A DNA stretch of 12,141 nt from Betaproteobacteria bacterium UBA7395 (lineage in GTDB: Bacteria; Pseudomonadota; Gammaproteobacteria; Burkholderiales; Rhodocyclaceae), in the NCBI GenBank assembly GCA_002470165.1, contig DKNF01000120.1, positions 1 to 12,141 of the forward strand. The letters run 5' to 3'. The position numbers and the translations under genes were made by a program. This document shows, piece after piece, positions 6,648 through 12,141 of the stretch; the stretch's first letter is position 1, and each line of letters starts with the position of its first letter. The notes below the pieces were generated by a model, which did not search any database, was not told the DNA's origin, and was given only the letters and a program-made list of their open reading frames with translations.

Positions 6648-8887
6648 CCGACTACTCCAACCTGTTTACCGGCAAGACCCCGGCCGCCCAGGCGCCGGCC
6701 AGCCATCTGACGCCGCCGCGCTACCGGCTGCTGATCGTCGATGACGAGCCGGGCATCGTGCGTGCCCTGAACCGCGTCTTCCGCCAGGAGAATTACGAGG
6801 TAGTGACGGCCGGCAGCGGCGAGGAAGGCCTGCAACGCATGGCCGAAGGCAGCTTTCACCTGGTCATCAGCGACTTCATGATGCCCGGCATGGACGGCGC
6901 CCGCTTCCTGCGCGAGGTCAAGCAGCGCTCGCCGGACACCATCCGCATCATGCTCACCGGCCACGCCAACACCGATGCCGTGATGGGGGCGATCAACGAG
7001 GGCGCGGTCTACAAGTTCATTCTCAAACCCTGGAACGACGACGACCTGCGCGTGACCGTCGCCCTGGCCCTCGAACAGTACGACCTGATCAGCCGCAACC
7101 GGGCGCTGAAGGCCGAGAACGAAAAGAAGAGCAAGGAAATCTGGGCCCTGTCGCGCCTCGCCGCCTCCAACCGCAGCCGCCTGGGCATCATGCTGCACAA
7201 GCAGAACCTGCTGTCCACCGCGCAGCTGCAGGAACTCAGCCAACTCCAGGAACGCCGGAAAGAAGCGCTGATCGTCCTGTTGCTGGAAAAGGACTGGGTC
7301 CCGGAACGCCGTATCCGCCAATTGCTGAAAAGCGAGATGCTGATCGACGAGGTGCAACTCCCCGAGTTCCAGGTCGACAAGGCCCTGACCGAGCTGATTC
7401 CGCACAGTTTCTGCAGCCGGCAGCTGGTGGTGCCGCTGAAACTGCAGGGCCGGCGTCTGCTGCTGGCCATGGCCGACCCCCTCGACGAAGGGCTGATCGA
7501 GGAAATCCGTTTCACCGCCGGCCTCGACATCGACACGGTCACCGCCGACATCGCCGACATCCGGCGCAAGATCGACGAAATCTACGGCAAGGACGACGAG
7601 GTCGATTTCAAGGAACTGGAAACCCTGGTTGGCTCCCCCGATCCTTACGAAGGCATCGAAATCGTCATCGAGGACAGCGACGATGCCCGCCTCGAGGACC
7701 TGCTGCGCGACACCGAGGCGCCGCCGGCGATCCGGCTGGCCAACGCGATCATTCTCGAAGCCATCCGCCTGGGCGCCTCCGACATTCACATCCAGCCCCG
7801 GACCAAGAGCGTCGTCGTACGTTACCGCATCGACGGTGTGCTCACGGACAAGATCCAGATACCGCACCAGCTCCACCAATCGCTGGTGTCGCGCCTGAAG
7901 ATCATGGCCGAGCTCGACATCTCCGAACGCCGCCGACCGCAGGATGGCCGCATCACGGTGAAGACGCCGATGCGCATGGTCGATCTGCGCATCTCGACGC
8001 TGCCGACGATCAACGGCGAGAAGATCGTCATGCGCATCCTCGACCGCAACGGGGCGGTGCACTCGCTCGACGGGCTCGGTTTCGCCAGCGACGACCTGCG
8101 CCGTGTCAGCGACATGGTCGCCCGGCCGCAGGGCATCATCCTCGCCACCGGACCGACCGGCAGCGGCAAGACCACGACGCTGTACTCGCTGCTCCAGCAC
8201 GATGCGACGCCGGACAAGAATTACGTCACCATCGAGGACCCGGTCGAGTATTACCTCGACATGGCCGGCCAGGTGCTGATCCGGGAAAAGATCGGTCTGA
8301 CCTTCCCGAGCGTGCTGCGCGCACTGCTGCGCCAGGACCCGGACGTCATCCTGCTCGGCGAGATACGCGACTTCGAGACGGCCGAAGTGGCCTTTCACGC
8401 TGCCCTGACCGGACACATGGTCTACTCGACGCTGCACACCAACTCGGCCATCGCCACCATTGCCCGCCTGTTCGACCTTGGCCTCAAGCCCTACGTCATC
8501 GCCACCGCACTCGAAGGCATCATCGCCCAGCGACTGGTCCGCCGCGTCTGCCCGGAATGCGCCACCATCCGGGAGGCTGACCCGGCACTGCGCGCCCGTC
8601 TTGGCGCGGCCTTTTCGACAATCAAGCAAACCAGCCAGGGCACCGGCTGCAACCATTGCCACGGCAGCGGCTACAAGGGGCGGATCGGCATCTACGAGGT
8701 ACTGACCCTCGACGACCATCTGCGCGACCGCATTGCCGGCAGCGCGAGCATCCATGAAATCCGTCGTCTGGTCCGCCAGAAGGGACAACGCAACATCGCC
8801 CACCACGCAGCCGAACGCATTGCCGCCGGCGCCACCACCTTTGAAGAAGTCCTGCGCGTACTCGGCCCGCAGGCCGGAGAGGATTGA
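6644..8887 (+). CDS. REC-GspE/PilB fusion: receiver-controlled type II secretion/type IV pilus assembly ATPase
   Basis: A 747-residue protein. The receiver at about 27-145 has D33/D34, phosphoacceptor D77, T105 and K128 in KPWNDDD. After a helical linker, residues about 178-315 correspond to the GspE/PilB N-terminal (MshEN-type) region, starting with RLGIML. The ATPase core at about 360-640 is complete: SDIH at 379-382, Walker A GPTGSGKT at 503-510 (K509), Asp box TIEDP at 529-533, Walker B around DPDVILLGEIRD (565-576, E573) and His box with H591 and TLHTN at 596-600. Four cysteines (C636, C639, C669, C672) form the zinc site typical of GspE/PilB extension motors. PilT-type retraction ATPases lack this zinc site. 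Such hexamers drive pilin or pseudopilin assembly at the inner membrane. A fused receiver is uncommon and implies phosphorylation control of the motor. The start overlaps the kinase stop as ATGA with no ribosome site upstream, so reinitiation is likely. No PilC, pilin or secretin gene is in view. Confidence 0.94.
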   Translation: MTDYSNLFTGKTPAAQAPASHLTPPRYRLLIVDDEPGIVRALNRVFRQENYEVVTAGSGEEGLQRMAEGSFHLVISDFMMPGMDGARFLREVKQRSPDTIRIMLTGHANTDAVMGAINEGAVYKFILKPWNDDDLRVTVALALEQYDLISRNRALKAENEKKSKEIWALSRLAASNRSRLGIMLHKQNLLSTAQLQELSQLQERRKEALIVLLLEKDWVPERRIRQLLKSEMLIDEVQLPEFQVDKALTELIPHSFCSRQLVVPLKLQGRRLLLAMADPLDEGLIEEIRFTAGLDIDTVTADIADIRRKIDEIYGKDDEVDFKELETLVGSPDPYEGIEIVIEDSDDARLEDLLRDTEAPPAIRLANAIILEAIRLGASDIHIQPRTKSVVVRYRIDGVLTDKIQIPHQLHQSLVSRLKIMAELDISERRRPQDGRITVKTPMRMVDLRISTLPTINGEKIVMRILDRNGAVHSLDGLGFASDDLRRVSDMVARPQGIILATGPTGSGKTTTLYSLLQHDATPDKNYVTIEDPVEYYLDMAGQVLIREKIGLTFPSVLRALLRQDPDVILLGEIRDFETAEVAFHAALTGHMVYSTLHTNSAIATIARLFDLGLKPYVIATALEGIIAQRLVRRVCPECATIREADPALRARLGAAFSTIKQTSQGTGCNHCHGSGYKGRIGIYEVLTLDDHLRDRIAGSASIHEIRRLVRQKGQRNIAHHAAERIAAGATTFEEVLRVLGPQAGED
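8876..8882 (+). promoter_or_regulatory. Shine-Dalgarno sequence setting the start at 8890
   Basis: GGAGAGG ends seven bases before the ATG at 8890. A TTG at 8884 in the same frame would add two residues but would leave only one base after this site, so the ATG is the better start. Confidence 0.75.
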
Positions 8888-8889
8888 AC

Positions 8890-10863
8890 ATGGATGCCTT
8901 TGTCTGGGACCAACGCTACATGACCGGCGAAGCGCAGGTCGACGGCGAACATCAGGAACTGGTGCGCATCATCAATGCGCTGATCGACCTGCAGTCAAGA
9001 TACGCCTCACCCGAAGCGGTCGCGCAGGTACTCGACCAGCTGGTGAATTATGCAGTCGTGCACTTCGCCCACGAAGAAGCCCTGATGGCCGAAAGCCACT
9101 GCGATCCGCGCTTCGTCGAGCGCCACGTCGCCGTCCATCGCAGCTTCGCCGAACAGGTCGTGCGCCTGCGCGACTCGTCCGCCGATGGCGGCGACCTCGA
9201 ATACCTGCTCAACTTCCTGACCAGCTGGCTGGCCCAGCACATCCTCGGCATGGACAAGGCCATGGTTCGCCAGATCGAGTTGATCCGTGGCGGCAACAGC
9301 CCGCAGGCGGCCTACGACGCGGCGGCGAAAATCACCACCGACCCGGCGACGTCGAGCATGCTCGATGCGATGGCCTCGCTCTACCGCATCATCAGCGCCC
9401 GCAACGACGCTTTGAGCGAACTCAACCGCGGCCTCGAAGCCAAAGTCGCCGAACGCACCGAAGCCCTCAAGGAGAGCAACCGGCGCCTGCTCGAATCCGA
9501 ACACCGGCGCTCGACCGAAACCCGGCGCAATCTGGAACTGTTCCTGTCGCAGATCATCGACGGCGATCCGGTACCGACCCTGGTGATCGACGCCTCGCAC
9601 CGCATCACCCATTGGAACAAGGCCTGCGCCAACATCAGCGGCCTGCCGGCGGAACGCATGGTCGGCACCTGGGATCAATGGATGGCGTTCTATCCTGCCG
9701 CACGACCGATCATGGCCGACCTGATCGTCGATGGCAGCCTCGAGGAACGGTTCAACACTTATTATCACAACCTCTTCCGTCGCTCGAAAACCATTGAGGA
9801 TGCCTTCGAGGCAGAAAGCTTCTTCCCCAACCTCGGCGAGAACGGGCGCTGGCTGTTCTTCACCGCCGCCCCGATCCGTGACGGCGAAGGCCGCATCATC
9901 GGTGCCATCGAGACCCTGCAGGATGTCACTGACCGCCACCTGGCCGAGGATGAACTGCTGAAATATCAGGAACAGCTGGAAGCCCAGGTCGAAGCTCGAA
10001 CCCGGGAGCTGGCCAACACCAACCGCCAACTGGAACGCGAACACGCAGAATTGACCACCCTGCTCGGCAAGATCGACGAAACCCAGCAGCAGTTGCTGCA
10101 GTCGGAAAAAATGGCCGCCATCGGCCAGCTGGCGGCGGGTGTCGCCCACGAAATCAACAACCCGGTCGGCTTCGTCAATTCCAACCTCGGCTCGCTGAAA
10201 AGCTATACCGGCAACCTGCTGCGCTTGATCGACGCCTACGAAAGCGGAGAGCCTCAGGCCATTGCTGCCGCCCGCCAGGCGGCCGATCTGGAATTCCTGC
10301 GCGAAGACCTGCCATCCCTGCTGGCCGAGTCGCAGGAAGGCCTCGACCGGGTCACCCGCATCGTTCAGGATCTCAAGGACTTCTCCCGCGTGGACCAGGC
10401 CGAACACCAGCGGGCCGACCTCAATGCAGCGATGAACAGCACGCTGAACGTGGTCCGCAACGAACTCAAGTACAAGGCCGACGTCATCGTCGAGCTCGGC
10501 GATATCCCGGAAATCGACTGCGTGCCGGCGCAACTGAACCAGGTATTCATGAACCTGCTGGTCAATGCCGCCCAGGCCATCCCCGAGCGCGGCAAAATTT
10601 TCGTGCGTTCAGGCGTCGAGCGCGATCACGTCTGGTTCGAGATCGAGGACACGGGTTGCGGCATGTCGGCAGAAACCCGGCAACGCATCTTCGAGCCCTT
10701 CTTCACGACCAAACCGGTCGGTAAAGGCACCGGCCTCGGCCTGTCGATTTCCTACGACATCATCGTCAAGCGCCACCATGGACGCCTGGATGTGCACAGT
10801 GAAACGGGCAAAGGCACGACCTTCCGCATCTGGCTACCGATCGTCCAGTCGGCAGAAACCTAG
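8890..10863 (+). CDS. Hemerythrin-PAS sensor histidine kinase
   Basis: A 657-residue soluble kinase. Residues 1-132 are a bacteriohemerythrin domain with all seven expected di-iron ligands: H21, H58, E62, H79, H83, H117 and D122. Hemerythrins bind oxygen, so oxygen or redox state is the likely input (inference). A coiled coil covers about 160-215, a PAS domain about 215-355 (ending in a [12 protein letters not shown] tail), and a second coiled coil about 355-405. H420 in VAHEINNP is the phosphoacceptor. N555 and N559 lie in the N-box, DTGCG is at 587-591, FEPFFTT at 601-607 and GTGLGL follows at about 613-618. The catalytic half closely resembles that of the membrane kinase encoded at 732-2930, including NELKYK and [12 protein letters not shown] stretches, which points to duplication. 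No receiver or DNA-binding domain is fused. It is the last gene of the operon, two bases after the ATPase stop, and its own stop overlaps that of the opposing cyclase gene. Confidence 0.94.
   Translation: MDAFVWDQRYMTGEAQVDGEHQELVRIINALIDLQSRYASPEAVAQVLDQLVNYAVVHFAHEEALMAESHCDPRFVERHVAVHRSFAEQVVRLRDSSADGGDLEYLLNFLTSWLAQHILGMDKAMVRQIELIRGGNSPQAAYDAAAKITTDPATSSMLDAMASLYRIISARNDALSELNRGLEAKVAERTEALKESNRRLLESEHRRSTETRRNLELFLSQIIDGDPVPTLVIDASHRITHWNKACANISGLPAERMVGTWDQWMAFYPAARPIMADLIVDGSLEERFNTYYHNLFRRSKTIEDAFEAESFFPNLGENGRWLFFTAAPIRDGEGRIIGAIETLQDVTDRHLAEDELLKYQEQLEAQVEARTRELANTNRQLEREHAELTTLLGKIDETQQQLLQSEKMAAIGQLAAGVAHEINNPVGFVNSNLGSLKSYTGNLLRLIDAYESGEPQAIAAARQAADLEFLREDLPSLLAESQEGLDRVTRIVQDLKDFSRVDQAEHQRADLNAAMNSTLNVVRNELKYKADVIVELGDIPEIDCVPAQLNQVFMNLLVNAAQAIPERGKIFVRSGVERDHVWFEIEDTGCGMSAETRQRIFEPFFTTKPVGKGTGLGLSISYDIIVKRHHGRLDVHSETGKGTTFRIWLPIVQSAET
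10860..10863. other. Convergent stop codons sharing one CTAG
   Basis: The palindrome CTAG holds the TAG stop of the + strand hemerythrin kinase gene (10861-10863) and the TAG stop of the - strand cyclase gene (10860-10862). There is no intergenic space, and I see no hairpin with a T-tract at the junction, so each transcript probably reads into the other gene. Confidence 0.9.
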
Positions 10864-11936
10864 AACAGTTCGGTCTCGCCGTAGCTGGGGCTGGCGAAGG
10901 TGCCGCGTTCGACCAGTTCGCGGAAGTCGTAGATACGGTTACGGCCGTCCTGCTTGGCCTGGTAGAGGCTGCGGTCGGCCCGGCTGAGCACTTCCACCGG
11001 CAGGACTTCGGGATCGACTTCGGCGTAGCCGATGCTGACCGTCATCGATTCGATACGCGGGAAGACATGGGCTTCGATCGCCAGGCGGACGCGTTCGAAG
11101 ACGTTGCGGGCAATGGCCTCGTTCTCGGCCGAGATGATGGCGACGAATTCCTCGCCGCCGTAGCGATAGAGCAGGTCCGAGGAGCGGAAGGTGGACTGCA
11201 TCAGCCGCGCCGCCAGCAACAGGATTTCGTCGCCGACCATGTGGCCGAAGGTGTCGTTGATGCGCTTGAAGTGATCAACGTCGATGACCGCCAGCCAGAA
11301 CTTGCCGGACAACTGGCTGCGCCGTCCATCGCTACGTTCCTGGAAACTGTCCGGTCGAGCCATCGCCGACCAGATGCGCTCGAAATTGTTTTCCAGCGCC
11401 TGGCGGTTGAGCAGGCCGGTCAGGCGGTCACGCTGGCTGACGTCGAGTAGTGCGTAATAATTCGAGAACACTTCGAGAACGCCGCGTATGGTCGCATCCT
11501 CGTTGGGCGACGCTTCGCGGTCGCGCTTGAAGACGAAGTAACCACGCACTTCGTCACCACCGAGCAAGGGATAGGCAATCAGCATCTCGCCCTCAAGTGC
11601 CCGCGTACAGGGTTTGCCAAGCAGACGAACATTCTCGGTCAAGGCAATGACTTCTGACGGCACTTCGGAAACCTGGACGATTTCCTCAATGCGCTCGACC
11701 ATGCGGGCCACGCCGTCGGCCTCGACCACCTTGGAACGATGGTAGTGAATCACCCGTGCCAGCAACTGGCCATCGTCGAGCCGGTAGAGCGAGGTATCGA
11801 GTACACCGAGCAGCGGACCGAGCGTGCGCAGCAGACTTTGCTCGAGCAACTCGGTATCGCGGATCGAAGTCATCATGCCCAGCTTGCCGAGCAAACCCGG
11901 CACCCGGAACTGATTGGCGTTGGTCAACATGCGCAT
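10860..11936 (-). CDS. GAF-like-GGDEF diguanylate cyclase
   Basis: A 358-residue protein if started at the ATG at 11936; an ATG two codons later (11930) and others near 11876 are possible, and none has a strong ribosome site. Residues about 24-165 look like a GAF-type sensor domain with no membrane segment. The GGDEF domain at about 168-340 starts with RDRLTGLLNR and has D219 in the VIDVDHFK motif, the active-site signature GGEEF at 260-264 and an inhibitory-site RxxD (R251-D254) five residues before it. It should therefore make c-di-GMP from two GTP and be feedback-inhibited by the product. The frame stays open upstream past 12089, but that part contains the terminator hairpin at 11981-11999 and lies outside the conserved domains, so I exclude it. 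It is transcribed towards the kinase operon, and it supplies the ligand that the EAL and HD-GYP proteins of that operon would remove. Confidence 0.92.
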   Translation of the reverse strand: MRMLTNANQFRVPGLLGKLGMMTSIRDTELLEQSLLRTLGPLLGVLDTSLYRLDDGQLLARVIHYHRSKVVEADGVARMVERIEEIVQVSEVPSEVIALTENVRLLGKPCTRALEGEMLIAYPLLGGDEVRGYFVFKRDREASPNEDATIRGVLEVFSNYYALLDVSQRDRLTGLLNRQALENNFERIWSAMARPDSFQERSDGRRSQLSGKFWLAVIDVDHFKRINDTFGHMVGDEILLLAARLMQSTFRSSDLLYRYGGEEFVAIISAENEAIARNVFERVRLAIEAHVFPRIESMTVSIGYAEVDPEVLPVEVLSRADRSLYQAKQDGRNRIYDFRELVERGTFASPSYGETELF

Positions 11937-11966
11937 GAACTTGTTTTTTTGGGAAAATGGTCCGAC

Positions 11967-11972
11967 ATCATA
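11967..11972 (-). promoter_or_regulatory. Possible -10 element for the cyclase gene
   Basis: Read on the - strand this is TATGAT, a good match to the sigma-70 -10 consensus, about 30 bases before the ATG at 11936. The expected -35 position falls in or beside the terminator hairpin and shows no clear TTGACA match, so the call rests on the -10 alone. Confidence 0.3.
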
Positions 11973-11973
11973 C

Positions 11974-11999
11974 AATAAAAACGGGGCCCGTGGCCCCGT
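11974..11999 (-). terminator. Rho-independent terminator of the rightmost - strand gene
   Basis: ACGGGGCC (11981-11988) pairs perfectly with GGCCCCGT (11992-11999) around a three-base loop. On the - strand the stem is followed by TTTTATT (11980 down to 11974), as expected of an intrinsic terminator. On the + strand it is followed by A residues, so it acts in the - direction only. It sits about 58 bases after the stop at 12058-12060 and upstream of the cyclase, so it probably insulates the cyclase from that gene. Confidence 0.8.
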
Positions 12000-12057
12000 A
12001 AAAGGAAAGAGACTCGGTCGATTGCTGTTCTCCCTGGTCTCTTGCGCAGAGTAAACG

Positions 12058-12141
12058 TCACATGTTCGGGTAATTCGGCCCGCCACCACCTTCCGGTACC
12101 GTCCACACGATGTTCTGGGTCGGGTCCTTGATGTCGCAGGT
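12058..12141 (-). CDS. C-terminal end of an unidentified protein (5' end outside window)
   Basis: On the - strand the frame is open from the window edge for 27 codons and stops with TGA at 12058-12060. The visible end reads CDIKDPTQNIVWTVPE, then a run of four glycines, then PNYPNM. I do not recognise the family. Support for its being coding is the terminator hairpin placed shortly after this stop in the same direction. The frame of the cyclase is also open through here on the same strand, so the frame choice rests on the terminator and on the more ordinary amino-acid composition. Confidence 0.55.
   Translation of the reverse strand, partial: TCDIKDPTQNIVWTVPEGGGGPNYPNM

Larger units (their letters stand above)
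11937..12057. other. Intergenic region between two - strand genes
   Basis: This 121-base stretch separates the cyclase start from the stop of the next - strand gene. It is more AT-rich than the coding parts and holds a terminator hairpin (11981-11999), a run of seven T on the + strand at 11944-11950, and room for a cyclase promoter. A 7-bp inverted repeat (12007-12013 with 12037-12043) is also present, with a 23-base loop. I see no small gene here. Confidence 0.7.

Noticed and set aside
6500..8806. Long - strand open frame of 768 codons opposite the ATPase fusion gene
   Set aside because: Composition is typical of the antisense of GC-rich genes, rich in valine, aspartate, glutamine and glycine with no motif. 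The + strand frame has every GspE/PilB motif.
9007..10533. Long - strand open frame of 508 codons opposite the hemerythrin kinase gene
   Set aside because: Shadow frame; the + strand has all iron ligands and kinase boxes in order.
12007..12043. 7-bp inverted repeat AAGAGAC/GTCTCTT in the right intergenic region
   Set aside because: The 23-base loop and the short stem make it weak beside the perfect terminator hairpin next to it. No T-tract follows it on either strand.
11937..12089. Upstream extension of the cyclase frame to an ATG at 12089
   Set aside because: The extension runs through a terminator hairpin and has no domain similarity. The start at 11936 or slightly later fits the GAF-GGDEF length.
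1..12141. Search for CRISPR arrays, tRNA or rRNA genes, insertion sequences and phage genes
   Set aside because: No regular short repeats, no cloverleaf-like sequences, no transposase or integrase motifs and no terminal inverted repeats were seen. Coding density leaves little room for them.

Overview
The window is GC-rich, tightly packed proteobacterial DNA. The protein families and the general sequence style suggest a betaproteobacterium, perhaps Rhodocyclales (Dechloromonas/Azonexus-like). That placement is an inference from style, because no taxonomic marker gene is present. Almost the whole window is signal transduction.

Layout. Positions 1-10863 on the + strand hold eight genes in one direction that look like a single operon, whose 5' end and promoter lie left of the window. 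Five junctions are ATGA stop/start overlaps (732, 2927, 4240, 5442, 6644) and two are gaps of 2-3 nt. In order the genes encode: (1) the C-terminal part of an EAL domain fused to a receiver (REC) domain; (2) a membrane-anchored PAS-GAF-like-PAS histidine kinase (HK); (3) a REC-HD-GYP cyclic-di-GMP phosphodiesterase; (4) a stand-alone REC protein with a conserved-looking tail; (5) an MglA-like small GTPase; (6) a soluble HK with an unidentified N-terminal domain; (7) a REC domain fused to a complete GspE/PilB-family secretion or pilus assembly ATPase; (8) a hemerythrin-PAS-HK. Gene 8 meets a convergent - strand GGDEF diguanylate cyclase gene (10860-11936), and the two TAG stop codons share one CTAG tetranucleotide. 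To the right is a 121-nt intergenic stretch with a - strand intrinsic terminator (stem 11981-11999), which most likely ends a further - strand gene whose last 27 codons are seen at 12058-12141.

How the parts may work together (inference). Three kinases with related catalytic cores, one of them carrying a di-iron hemerythrin sensor, could phosphorylate four receivers of one subfamily. No DNA-binding output is encoded. The outputs are cyclic-di-GMP turnover (EAL, HD-GYP, with GGDEF next door), a polarity-type Ras-like GTPase, and a pilus/secretion motor ATPase with its own receiver. The arrangement recalls the MglA/RomR/PilB polarity control of type IV pili in Myxococcus, but in different architectures and within one operon. 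No pilin, PilC, PilT, chemotaxis or MglB gene is visible, so the motor would have to act on components encoded elsewhere.
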